A stretch of 7,330 bases of DNA from Acidimicrobiia bacterium. Its GTDB lineage: Bacteria > Actinomycetota > Acidimicrobiia > Spongiisociales > UBA5794. Of this stretch, positions 1 through 6,367 are shown piece by piece. Below the pieces are notes generated by a model. That model made no database searches, was not told where the DNA came from, and saw only the letters and a list, made by a program, of their open reading frames with translations. The DNA lies in the NCBI GenBank assembly GCA_013695075.1, contig JACDBE010000296.1, positions 1-7,330 on the forward strand, given 5' to 3'. Each line of letters starts with the position of its first letter. The first letter of the stretch is position 1. The position numbers and the translations under genes were made by a program.

Positions 1-2
1 TG

Positions 3-371
3 CTCGGGGTCAGCGCCGACACGGTGCGGCGTTGGGCCGACAGCGGCAAGCTCGCCATGACACGCTCCAGCGGTGGGCAGCGGGTGATCGAGGGTGCCGA
101 CCTGGCCCGCCTCCTAGTGGAGCAGGCCCCGGCACCCCAACCCGAGACCTTCGCCGCCCAATCGGCCCGCAACCGCTTTCCCGGCGTTGTCACCAGCGTG
201 GAGAAGGACACCATCATGGCCAAGGTCGAGATACAAGCGGGCCCGCACCGAGTGGTATCGCTGATGAGCGCCGAGGCCGCCGACGAGCTGGGTCTGGTTG
301 CCGGCGCCTACGCCGTCGCCGTGGTAAAGGCGACCAATGTCATCGTCGAGATGCCGGCAGGCTCGTCATGA
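3..371 (+). CDS. HTH-Mop (TOBE) molybdate-responsive DNA-binding protein, 5' truncated
   Basis: The 5' end lies outside the window; the frame is open from base 3. The visible product begins LGVSADTVRRWADSGKL, a MerR/excisionase-type helix-turn-helix with the recognition-helix and wing signature (TVRRWADSGKL, then SSGGQRVI). A short linker rich in Pro and Ala follows, then a Mop/TOBE domain beginning NRFPGVV and ending ATNVIVEMPAGSS. Mop domains of about 65 residues bind molybdate or tungstate oxyanions in ModE, ModC and Mop proteins. I infer a cytoplasmic molybdate sensor that binds DNA, most likely controlling the modABC genes that follow. Its stop codon overlaps the modA start in ATGA at 368-371, so the two are translationally coupled. 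The first in-frame GTG (base 24) lies inside the HTH and is not the true start. The family is clear; its regulatory role is inferred from domains and position. Confidence 0.85.
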   Translation, partial: LGVSADTVRRWADSGKLAMTRSSGGQRVIEGADLARLLVEQAPAPQPETFAAQSARNRFPGVVTSVEKDTIMAKVEIQAGPHRVVSLMSAEAADELGLVAGAYAVAVVKATNVIVEMPAGSS

Positions 372-1111
372 TTTGCCGCGGTGCAACCTCGCTGGCCGTG
401 GTGCTGGCGGTCGGCTGCGGGGGCGGCGACAGCGCAGACGGCGACCCGATGCTGGTTCTGGCGGCGGCATCGCTCACCGACGCCTTCACCGACATCGGCG
501 CCGCCTTCGAGGAGGCCAACGACGGCGTCACCGTCGAATTCAGCTTTGGGGGCAGCTCGTCACTGGCCACCCAGATCGTCGAAGGTGCCCCGGCGGCGGT
601 GTTCGCCTCGGCTAGCAGCACCCAGATGACGGTCGTCGTCGACGCCGGTCTCGCCGCCGAGCCGGTGGTGTTCACCAACAACCTCCTCGAGATCGCCGTG
701 CCCCCGGGCAACCCGGCGGGGATCGCCACCCTGGAGGACTTCGCCCGAGAGGACCTCTTGCTCGGCTTGTGCGCCGAGGAGGTCCCCTGTGGAACCTTCG
801 CCCGGGAAGCGTTCGCCGCCGCCGGGATCACTCCCTCGGTGGACACCAACGAGCCGGACGTGCGGGCGCTGCTCACCAAGGTCGAGACCGGTGAGCTGGA
901 TGGAGGCATCGTGTACCGCAGCGATGTGGTGGCCTCCGGTGACGCCGTCGAAGGCATCGTCATCCCCAGCGAACGTAACGTGGTGGCGCGGTATCCCATG
1001 GCGGTGCTGGAGGAAGCGCCCGATCCGGAGACGGCGCAGGCGTTCGTCGACTTCGTGCTGTCGCGCTCCGGCCAAGAGACCCTGGATCGCTACGGGTTCA
1101 CCGCGCCGTGA
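368..1111 (+). CDS. modA: ModA, molybdate ABC transporter substrate-binding lipoprotein
   Basis: A 247-residue periplasmic-type binding protein that captures molybdate (or tungstate) outside the membrane and delivers it to ModB. Residues 1-17 form a short lipoprotein signal ending LAVGC, so Cys17 is the probable lipidation site, followed by a Gly-rich linker. The mature protein opens with LVLAAASLTDAF (30-40), the ModA hallmark carrying the first oxyanion Ser (S35). FGGSSSLATQI (60-70) supplies the second Ser. The VPCG turn (139-142) and GGIVYRSD (179-186, with Y183) match later ligand-binding segments. Cys135 and Cys141 could form a disulfide. The ATG at 368 overlaps the previous stop and places the signal peptide correctly; upstream in-frame sequence is out-of-frame shadow of the regulator gene. 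No strong Shine-Dalgarno is visible, consistent with coupling. Length is normal for the family, and the stop overlaps the modB start (GTGA). Confidence 0.94.
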   Translation: MICRGATSLAVVLAVGCGGGDSADGDPMLVLAAASLTDAFTDIGAAFEEANDGVTVEFSFGGSSSLATQIVEGAPAAVFASASSTQMTVVVDAGLAAEPVVFTNNLLEIAVPPGNPAGIATLEDFAREDLLLGLCAEEVPCGTFAREAFAAAGITPSVDTNEPDVRALLTKVETGELDGGIVYRSDVVASGDAVEGIVIPSERNVVARYPMAVLEEAPDPETAQAFVDFVLSRSGQETLDRYGFTAP

Positions 1112-1914
1112 CCTCCGGTCGCGGTCGGCGGGGGCTGGGGCGGCCGCCGCTGATGGTTCTGGGCTTGGCCGCCGTCGCCATCGGCTTCATGGCCCTTCCC
1201 TTCGCTGGACTGCTGGGACGCACCCCGTGGGGCAATCTGGCCAACCTGTTGGCCGATCCCTTCGTCGCCGAGGCGCTGCGGCTGTCGGTTCTCACGTCGC
1301 TGGCAGCCATGGCGATGTCGCTGCTACTCGGGGTGCCCCTGGCGTGGGTGCTGGCCCGCGTCCCGTTCCCCGGTCGGGCCGTGGTGCGAGGGATCATCCT
1401 GCTACCGATGGTGCTGCCCCCAGTCGTCGGCGGCGCCGCGCTCCTCTTCGCCCTGGGAAGGCGCGGTCTTGTGGGTCAGTGGCTCGACGAGCGTTTCGGG
1501 ATCCTGCTGCCCTTCTCCACCTGGGGGGTGATCGTCGCCGTCACCTTCATCGCCATGCCGTTCCTTGTGATCACCGTGGAAGCCGGGTTGCGCAGCGCCG
1601 ACCTCCGTTTCGAGGAGGCCGCGGCCACCCTCGGCGCCAGCCGGTTGACTGTGCTGCGCCGGGTGACGCTACCTATGGCGTGGCCGTCGATCGCCGCCGG
1701 GGCGGTGCTGTCCTGGGCGCGAGGTTTGGGCGAGTTCGGGGCGTCGATCACCTTCGCCGGCAACCTGAAAGGGCGCACCCAGACCATGCCGCTGGCGGTG
1801 TTCCAGGCCCTGGAGAGCGACCGCGACGCCGCTGTCGCCATCAGCCTGGTGATGGTGGCGGTGTCCCTGGCGGTGCTGGTGGCGTTGCGCGAACGGTGGT
1901 TTCGGGTGGCATGA
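1108..1914 (+). CDS. modB: ModB, molybdate ABC transporter permease
   Basis: A 268-residue integral membrane permease forming the channel of the ModABC importer, presumably as a homodimer. Hydrophobic segments are visible at about residues 16-36, 59-82, 93-116, 139-157, 193-212 and 242-260. The cytoplasmic EAA loop, the docking site for the ATPase, lies at about 169-189 (EEAAATLGASRLTVLRRVTLP) with the invariant Gly at 176. GLGEFGASITFAGN (206-219) is a characteristic ModB/CysT-type segment. The GTG start at 1108 overlaps the modA stop in GTGA, and the stop overlaps the modC start in ATGA at 1911-1914. Translation is therefore probably coupled throughout. Sulfate permeases (CysT/CysW) are related, but the flanking ModA and Mop-domain ModC make molybdate the better assignment. 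Confidence 0.93.
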   Translation: MTSGRGRRGLGRPPLMVLGLAAVAIGFMALPFAGLLGRTPWGNLANLLADPFVAEALRLSVLTSLAAMAMSLLLGVPLAWVLARVPFPGRAVVRGIILLPMVLPPVVGGAALLFALGRRGLVGQWLDERFGILLPFSTWGVIVAVTFIAMPFLVITVEAGLRSADLRFEEAAATLGASRLTVLRRVTLPMAWPSIAAGAVLSWARGLGEFGASITFAGNLKGRTQTMPLAVFQALESDRDAAVAISLVMVAVSLAVLVALRERWFRVA

Positions 1915-2966
1915 CCCTGGTCGCCGACGTCGCCTTGGTGAAGGGAACCCTGCGGTTGCGGGCAGCGCTCCAGGTCGCCGATGGCGAGGTAGTGGCCCTG
2001 CTCGGACCCAACGGCGCCGGCAAGACGACGTTGCTGCGGGCGGTCGCCGGTCTCGACCCCATCGAGCGGGGAGTGGTGCGGGTGGGCGAGCAGGTGCTCG
2101 ACGACCCGGCTGGCGACGTGTTCGTCCCCGTGGAGCGCCGACCCATCGGCTTCGTCTTCCAGGACTACCTGCTGTTCGGACACCTGAGCGTGCTCGACAA
2201 CGTCGCCTTCGGGCTCCGGTGCCATGGCATGGGGAGGAAACCGGCAGCTGCCGCCGCCATGGGATGGCTGGAGCGGTTCGGGTTGGCGGCGGCGGCTGGT
2301 GACCATCCCCGGTCGCTGTCAGGGGGTCAGGCACAGCGGGCCGCCCTGGCGCGGGCGCTGGCACCGCACCCGAGGGTGCTGCTGCTCGACGAGCCCCTGG
2401 CCGCCCTCGACGTGGCCACCCGGCGCCAGGTACGCGGCGAGCTAGCTGCCCACCTGGCGGACTTCCCCGGGGCGCGGGTGCTGGTGACCCACGATCCGGT
2501 AGAGGCTGTGGTGCTGGCCGATCGCATCGTGGTGATCGAGGAGGGACAGGTCGTGCAGCAGGGAAGCGCCGCTGACATCCGGCGCCATCCCCGCTCGGAC
2601 TACGTCGCCCGCCTGGTGGGGATCAACCTGCTGCGTGGTCGGGGCAACGACCATCACGTACTACTCCCCAACGGTGCCGAGGTCCATCTCGCCGACACTG
2701 CTCCTGCCAGCGACGTGTTCGCCGTGGTGCGCCCCCAGTCGGTGGCTATCCACCGGCATCGCCCCGAGGGCACCCCGCGCAACGTGTGGCGGTTGACGGT
2801 GGTGGGGGTGGAGGGCGACAGTGAGCGGATCAGGGTCGAGATGGACGGCGCCCTGTCGCTGGTCGCCGAGGTCACCCCAGCGGCACTGACCGAGCTGCAC
2901 CTGGCCCCCGGCGCCGAGGTGTGGGCATCCTTCAAGGCCACCGACGTGGTGGTGTACCCGGTGTGA
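1911..2966 (+). CDS. modC: ModC, molybdate ABC transporter ATP-binding protein with C-terminal Mop domain
   Basis: A 351-residue cytoplasmic ATPase that powers molybdate import. The nucleotide-binding motifs are all intact: Walker A GPNGAGKTT (32-40), a Q-loop in FVFQDYLLFG, signature LSGGQ (136-140), Walker B LLLLDEP with D160 and E161, and the switch His in LVTHD (H194). The C-terminal part, roughly residues 290-351, is a Mop/TOBE domain (RNVWRLTVVG through ATDVVVYPV). In ModC proteins this domain binds molybdate and can inhibit transport when the cell is replete. Length matches E. coli ModC. The open frame extends far upstream (to 789), but the ATG at 1911 is chosen because it overlaps the modB stop and begins a normal ABC N-terminus. 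This is the last gene of the operon; no clear U-rich terminator follows. Confidence 0.95.
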   Translation: MTLVADVALVKGTLRLRAALQVADGEVVALLGPNGAGKTTLLRAVAGLDPIERGVVRVGEQVLDDPAGDVFVPVERRPIGFVFQDYLLFGHLSVLDNVAFGLRCHGMGRKPAAAAAMGWLERFGLAAAAGDHPRSLSGGQAQRAALARALAPHPRVLLLDEPLAALDVATRRQVRGELAAHLADFPGARVLVTHDPVEAVVLADRIVVIEEGQVVQQGSAADIRRHPRSDYVARLVGINLLRGRGNDHHVLLPNGAEVHLADTAPASDVFAVVRPQSVAIHRHRPEGTPRNVWRLTVVGVEGDSERIRVEMDGALSLVAEVTPAALTELHLAPGAEVWASFKATDVVVYPV

Positions 2967-3063
2967 TAGGAACCGCTAACCCGAACATGGCGCATTAGGG
3001 TCCCGGGGCGGGTAGGCGAAAGGATCCGACCCGCGTGGCGTGACCTTCCGGGAGGATCCGCAG
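2967..3063 (+). promoter_or_regulatory. modC-to-hydrolase intergenic region with a hairpin
   Basis: A 97-base gap. GCGGGT at 3008-3013 can pair with ACCCGC at 3029-3034 (6 bp, 15-base loop). It lacks a following T run, so it is a poor intrinsic terminator and may simply be leader structure. AGGATCCG occurs twice, at 3021-3028 and 3053-3060; the second copy overlaps the ribosome binding site of the next gene. I could not pick out a convincing -35/-10 pair, although a promoter is expected here because the hydrolase looks unrelated to molybdate uptake. Confidence 0.3.
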
Positions 3064-3822
3064 ATGTGCTTCGATCTGAATGCCTCACCACCACTGCCGC
3101 CGGTGAGCGGCGGGGCGTTGACGAGCCGCCATCTGGTGCTGGAGGCAGCCGATGGCAACCGCTTCGCCGCCTACGAGGCTCACCCGGAGGGCGAGGCGGT
3201 GGCCTCGATCGTTGTCCTTCCCGACGTGCGCGGGCTGTTCTCGTTCTACCACGAGCTCGCCGACCGCCTCGCCAGCGCCGGGCATCATGCGCTGGCCATC
3301 GACTACTTCGGGCGGACGGCGGGGCTGGGCCAGCGGGACGCAGACTTCGCCTACAAGGATCATGTCGCCCTCACCACCGCCGACGGGGTGCTGGCGGACA
3401 CCACCGCCGCCGTTGCCCACCTGCGCTCGACCGCTCCGGATCGGCCCGTGTTCACCCTCGGGTTCTGCTTCGGCGGATCGAACTCGTGGAACCAGGCGGC
3501 GGCTGGGCACGGGCTAGCGGGCGCGACCGGCTTCTACGGCGACCCGGTACGGGAACGCAACCCTGGGGAGGGCAGCCCACTGGACCGGGTGGCCGACATG
3601 ACCGCTCCCGTCCTCGCTCTCATGGCAGGCGACGATGCCGGAATCCCGCCCGAGGCCGTCGACCGGTTCGAGGCGGCGCTGGCGGCGGCAGGTGTGGAGC
3701 ACGAGATCGTCACCTACCCGGGGGCGCCCCACTCCTTCTTCGACCGCCAGCAGGAGCAGTTCGCGTCCGAGTCCGCCGACGCCTGGCAACGCGTGCTGGA
3801 GTTCATCACCGCCCACTCGTGA
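3064..3822 (+). CDS. Dienelactone hydrolase family protein (alpha/beta hydrolase)
   Basis: A 252-residue cytoplasmic alpha/beta hydrolase. The nucleophile elbow GFCFGG puts Cys135 in the nucleophile position typical of dienelactone hydrolases. The acid is probably D191 in GDDAGIP and the base H223 in GAPHSFFDR, completing a Cys-Asp-His triad in the usual order and spacing. SIVVLPDVRGLFSFY near the N-terminus is the family's oxyanion-hole region. Start choice: ATG at 3064 has GGAGG at 3051-3055, eight bases upstream, whereas the in-frame GTG at 3040 lies upstream of that site and would encode it. True dienelactone hydrolases cleave dienelactone to maleylacetate in chloroaromatic breakdown, but most family members have other or unknown ester or lactone substrates. 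No pathway partners are present here, so the substrate is unassigned. Confidence 0.88.
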   Translation: MCFDLNASPPLPPVSGGALTSRHLVLEAADGNRFAAYEAHPEGEAVASIVVLPDVRGLFSFYHELADRLASAGHHALAIDYFGRTAGLGQRDADFAYKDHVALTTADGVLADTTAAVAHLRSTAPDRPVFTLGFCFGGSNSWNQAAAGHGLAGATGFYGDPVRERNPGEGSPLDRVADMTAPVLALMAGDDAGIPPEAVDRFEAALAAAGVEHEIVTYPGAPHSFFDRQQEQFASESADAWQRVLEFITAHS

Positions 3823-3859
3823 CCTCGCGTCCTTCGGAGGGGTGCCAGCGCCTGCGAGG
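3823..3859 (+). terminator. Possible weak stem-loop after the hydrolase gene
   Basis: CCTCGC (3823-3828), immediately after the stop codon, can pair with GCGAGG (3854-3859). A small CCT-TCGG-AGG hairpin (3831-3840) lies inside. There is no T tract, so this is at best a weak or factor-assisted terminator. Confidence 0.25.
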
Positions 3860-3908
3860 TGGGGAGGGACGCTATTCGCAGGTTGCCGGACGCTAGCTTC
3901 GACCCACG

Positions 3909-4568
3909 ATGCCGAGTTGTTGCGATCCGGGTGATTACCGCCGGGTGTTCAGCCCGGCTCGGGCGGGGCGGACCGTGCGGCGGTACCTCACCCGGGGACT
4001 GGGCGGCACCGCCGCTGATCTGGCCAGGGCGGTCGCCACCCAGGGTGTCGCCGGGGCCACCATCCTCGAGGTGGGCGGCGGTGTCGGCACCATTCACGTC
4101 GACCTGCTGCGTGGCGGCGCCGGCACTGCGGTCAACGTCGAGCTGTCGCCCGGCTGGGAGCCCGACGCCGCCGAGCTGCTCGCCCGCCTCGATCTGGCCG
4201 ACCGGGTCGAGCGGCGGCTCGGTGACTTCGTGGTCACCGCCCCCACGCTTTTGCCGGCCGACGTGGTCATTCTTCACCGCGTGGTCTGCTGCTACCCGCA
4301 CTGGGAGCCGATGCTGGACGCCGCCGGGCGGCTGGCGGGCAGGGTGGTCGGCCTCACCTTCCCCGTGGACCGGTGGTGGACCAGAGGGGCGATCGGCGTG
4401 CGCAACCGGGTCATCGGGCTCACCGGGTGTGGGTTCCGCGGTTTTGTACACCCGGTGGCAGCCATGTTGGGCGCCTTGGCCACCGCCGGCTTCCAGGTAA
4501 GCGGCCCTACGCGTTTGAGTGGGGAGGGCGGGTTCGGAGCGGTGGTGGGGGTGGCTGCTGCCAGTTGA
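3909..4568 (+). CDS. Class I SAM-dependent methyltransferase, C-terminus replaced by insertion-sequence DNA
   Basis: A 219-codon frame. The N-terminus MPSCCDPGDYRRVFSP has the CCDP..Y..VF signature of a family of small actinobacterial methyltransferases. SAM-binding motif I is ILEVGGGVGTI (about residues 52-62), with an acidic residue at the next strand in VNVELSPG. DVVILHRVVCCYP is the family's motif IV region, and GFVHPVAAMLGALATAGFQV follows. At about codon 198 (base 4500) the frame enters the left end of the ISL3 element, so the last 21 or so residues (GPTRLSGEGG onward to the TGA at 4566) are read from transposon DNA. From memory of the family, the native end is a short strand with an HRG..WQVA-like segment, which is missing. 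A tag stop at 3894 limits upstream extension; ATG 3909 has no evident Shine-Dalgarno. The substrate is unknown and the product may be impaired. Confidence 0.72.
   Translation: MPSCCDPGDYRRVFSPARAGRTVRRYLTRGLGGTAADLARAVATQGVAGATILEVGGGVGTIHVDLLRGGAGTAVNVELSPGWEPDAAELLARLDLADRVERRLGDFVVTAPTLLPADVVILHRVVCCYPHWEPMLDAAGRLAGRVVGLTFPVDRWWTRGAIGVRNRVIGLTGCGFRGFVHPVAAMLGALATAGFQVSGPTRLSGEGGFGAVVGVAAAS
4504..4526 (+). repeat. Left terminal inverted repeat of the ISL3 element
   Basis: Aligned against the reverse complement of 7200-7222, the inner nine bases (AGTGGGGAG) match, then two mismatches, then CGCGTT matches, then a looser outer part. The transposase stop codon (complement of 4507-4509) lies inside this repeat. 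The exact outer base is uncertain. Confidence 0.7.
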
Positions 4569-5077
4569 TGCCGCCGGTGTGGAGGAGGACGCGGAGCCGG
4601 TAGTGGTCGAAGCGTTTGAAGCCGTGGCCGCAGCGCTTCACCTTCTTGACGAGCAGGTTCAGGCCTTCGGTAGGTCCGTTGGAGGCGCCGGTGGTGTGGT
4701 GCGCCAGGATCTCGGTTCGCCACCGGGCCAGGGTGCGGCCGAGTGCTTGGATCTCGTCGACGTCGTCGGTGGAGCAGGCGACGATGGCTTTGTCCAACAA
4801 CACTGCGGCCTGATCGGGGTCGTCGGTGAGATACACGTCACGGACGGATTCTTTGGCGAGCCAGGCACCGAGCACTTCGTCGGTGGGGTCACCGATGCGT
4901 AACCCCAACAGCATCCGGCTGGTGGCGGGGTCGTCGAGACGTTCAGCGCCTTTGAGCAGCAGTCTGCGGATCCGGTACAGCGGGTCGCCCTTGCGGCCCC
5001 GATGCCCCAGGGCTTCGTTCTGGACCCTGCGGCGGACCTGATCGAGGCAACGGTTCGCGACGCGCACGACATGAAAC
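4507..5077 (-). pseudogene. ISL3 transposase, C-terminal piece (reconstructed residues 247-435)
   Basis: This is the downstream piece of the split transposase, read on the minus strand from the IS110 junction. It begins with FHVVRVANRCLDQVRRRVQNE, a hallmark of the ISL3 DDE domain. The third catalytic acid is the Glu in GPTEGLNLLVKKVKR (E383 in the rejoined protein), in the normal position before KR.GHGF..FDHYRLR. The end (PPPLRTRPPHSNA) runs to a TAG inside the left terminal repeat. A GTG at 5067 could open this fragment, giving 186 codons, but there is no start signal evident and it lacks the two catalytic Asp residues. It shares base 5077 as the junction C with the other piece. Confidence 0.9.
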
Positions 5078-5080
5078 AGG

Positions 5081-5086
5081 GATGAT
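5081..5086 (+). promoter_or_regulatory. Candidate -10 half of the circle-junction promoter
   Basis: GATGAT, four of six matches to TATAAT, starting four bases into the element. In a circular form it would lie exactly 17 bases downstream of the TTGACA at the right end. In the integrated state there is no -35 at the right distance in the ISL3 flank, so it should be inactive or weak. Confidence 0.6.
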
Positions 5087-5091
5087 GGCTT

Positions 5092-5267
5092 CGAGCCTCA
5101 GAGCTGCCGGTGTGACCCAATATGAAACCGGCCTTGGTGCCTTCGATCCGATCCGTCCACCGGCGGCCGAGGGGCTCGTGGAGCCGGCTGTCAGCGACGG
5201 AGTGACCTGAGAGAAGCCTGTAGCGAGGACCCGTCCCTGTTCTGTCCGCCATCGCCGACAGCCGGCT
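5092..5267 (+). ncRNA. Candidate IS110 bridge RNA (target and donor guides)
   Basis: The leader folds by eye into two guide loops. Outer stem: 5092-5099 with 5171-5178 (8 bp, one G-U). Target loop: base 5106-5111 with 5159-5164 (GCCGGT/ACCGGC) and cap 5130-5132 with 5139-5141. ATGAAAC at 5122-5128 equals the left target flank 5071-5077, and CGATCCG at 5144-5150 is complementary to the right flank 6367-6373 with one G-U. Donor loop: basal stem 5182-5192 with 5257-5267 (11 bp), then GCGA 5194-5197 with TCGC 5252-5255 and GG/CC; cap CCT 5217-5219 with AGG 5226-5228. AGAGAAGC at 5210-5217 equals the right-end sequence 6357-6364, and GTCCCTG at 5233-5239 pairs with 5077-5083 with one G-T. The length of about 176 is close to the IS621 bridge RNA. 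The ends are estimates; the donor left guide stops three bases short of the junction. Confidence 0.75.
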
Positions 5268-5304
5268 GGTTCCAGCGTCTCACAGCCTCGAAGGAAGGTC
5301 CAGC

Positions 5305-6351
5305 ATGGAAACAGACCAGCGCGTGGTCGGCGGTGTCGACACCCACAAGGACACTCACGTGGTTGTCGCCCTCGACCACCTCGGACGACAGCTGGGAGCG
5401 TCGTCGTTCCCGTCGACTGCCAACGGATGCCGGGCGCTCCTGGACTGGTTGCGCCAGCTCGGTCAGCTCGATCGCGTCGGTGTTGAGGGCTGCGGGTCTT
5501 ATGGTGCTGGTCTGGCGCGCCTGCTCCGCGCCGAGGCGGTCGAGGTCGTTGAGATCTGCCGCCCGAACCGGCAGATGCGCCGCCGTCGCGGCAAGTCGGA
5601 TCTCCTCGATGCCGAGGCCGCCGCTCGAGCCGTGCTCGCCGAACGCGATGGCGTCACCCCCAAGTCCGCCGACGGCCCCGTCGAAGCCATGCGGGCCCTC
5701 CGAGTGGCCCGGAGCTCGGCGATCAAGGCCCGCGACCAGGCAACCAACCAACTCCACGCCCTGATCGTCACCGCCCCACAGGACACCCGCGACCGCCTCA
5801 ACGAGCCCAGGATCGACAAGCTCGCAGCCCAGCTGCTCGGAGCCGAGCCAGGCACCATCAGCGACCAGGCTGGCTACGAGATGGCTGTCCTCAGCCTCGC
5901 CCGCCGCTGGCAGGCACTCGACACCGAAGCCGCAGACCTCGCCGGCCAGCTCAAGACGATCGTCACCAAGACAGCGCCACCGAAGATGCTCGAACTCCAA
6001 GGCGTCGGTCCCGACGTCGCAGCCGCGCTCATGATCGCCGCCGGCGACAACCCCCAACGGCTACACAGCGAGGCCTCTTTCGCCGCGCTCTGTGGCGTGT
6101 CGCCGTTGGACTGCTCCTCCGGCAAACAGGACCGACACCGGCTCAACCGGGGCGGCAACCGAGACGCCAACATGGCGTTGTGGCGAATCGTCATGGTCCG
6201 CCTCCGCTGGGACCCAACGACCCGCGCGTACGTCGATAAGCGGATCAGCGAAGGCAAAACACGCCGCGGCGCGATGCGCTGCCTCAAACGCTACATCGCT
6301 CGCGACATCTACCGCCTGCTCACAGCCAACCCCACCCTGAACACCCCTTGA
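5305..6351 (+). CDS. IS110-family transposase (DEDD / serine recombinase)
   Basis: A 348-residue intact transposase. The N-terminal RuvC-like DEDD domain has D12 in GGVDTHKDTH, E61 in VGVEGCGSYG, and D99 and D102 in KSDLLDAEAAAR. A coiled or helical middle (about 125-225) follows. The C-terminal Transposase_20-type domain begins at LQGVGPDVAAALM (231-243) and contains ALCGVSPLDCSSGK (261-274). Its Ser271 or Ser272 before Gly-Lys is the expected catalytic serine; NRGGNRDANMALW follows. In IS621 such a protein binds a bridge RNA and recombines donor and target at a short core. ATG 5305 has AGGAAGG at 5292-5298, a good ribosome binding site. The stop codon TGA (6349-6351) lies within the TTGACA of the proposed junction promoter. 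No frameshift or missing catalytic residue is seen, so the enzyme may be functional. Confidence 0.96.
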   Translation: METDQRVVGGVDTHKDTHVVVALDHLGRQLGASSFPSTANGCRALLDWLRQLGQLDRVGVEGCGSYGAGLARLLRAEAVEVVEICRPNRQMRRRRGKSDLLDAEAAARAVLAERDGVTPKSADGPVEAMRALRVARSSAIKARDQATNQLHALIVTAPQDTRDRLNEPRIDKLAAQLLGAEPGTISDQAGYEMAVLSLARRWQALDTEAADLAGQLKTIVTKTAPPKMLELQGVGPDVAAALMIAAGDNPQRLHSEASFAALCGVSPLDCSSGKQDRHRLNRGGNRDANMALWRIVMVRLRWDPTTRAYVDKRISEGKTRRGAMRCLKRYIARDIYRLLTANPTLNTP

Positions 6352-6353
6352 CA
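6348..6353 (+). promoter_or_regulatory. TTGACA -35 half of the circle-junction promoter
   Basis: A perfect consensus -35 hexamer overlapping the transposase stop codon, 14 bases before the element's right end. No matching -10 is seen in the ISL3 sequence to its right. When the element ends are joined, GATGAT at 5081-5086 falls at a 17-base spacing, pointing into the leader RNA and the transposase gene. Junction promoters of this kind are known in circle-forming IS110 elements. Confidence 0.68.
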
Positions 6354-6367
6354 ACAAGAGAAGCATC

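Larger units (their letters stand above)
5078..6367 (+). mobile_element. IS110-family insertion sequence (IS110 group) inserted in the ISL3 transposase gene
   Basis: The boundaries come from the host gene: joining base 5077 to 6368 restores an uninterrupted ISL3 reading frame. One C is shared by both junctions, so 5077-6366 is equally possible; the length is 1290 bp either way. There are no terminal inverted repeats and no target duplication beyond that C, as expected for IS110 elements, which use a RuvC-like DEDD plus Ser recombinase rather than DDE chemistry. A leader of 227 bases precedes the transposase gene and only 16 bases follow it, the arrangement of the IS110 group (the IS1111 group has the long non-coding part on the other side). 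The element looks complete and potentially active. Confidence 0.92.

Noticed and set aside
340..999. 219-codon minus-strand frame opposite modA, and similar antisense frames opposite modB, modC and the hydrolase
   Set aside because: High-GC shadow frames with low-complexity composition and no domain motifs, opposite well-supported genes.
789..2966. 725-codon open frame
   Set aside because: Only the part from 1911 encodes a recognisable protein (ModC). The upstream part is Arg/Pro/Ser-rich and overlaps modA and modB in another frame.
3040..3063. GTG at 3040 as the hydrolase start
   Set aside because: It lies upstream of the strong GGAGG at 3051-3055, which is well placed for ATG 3064.
4519..4902. 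127-codon plus-strand frame within the ISL3 element
   Set aside because: Antisense shadow of the transposase C-terminal piece, which has clear ISL3 motifs on the minus strand.
5106..5132. Simple hairpin GCCGGT/ACCGGC (5106-5111 with 5127-5132) whose loop contains both GACCC (5114-5118, complementary to the right target flank) and part of ATGAAAC
   Set aside because: It would put the right guide before the left guide in one small loop, unlike the known bridge RNA order, and GACCC occurs again at 5228-5232. The alternative stem with 5159-5164 and the right guide at 5144-5150 fits the known topology better and reaches the junction base. The local hairpin may still form as a competing fold.
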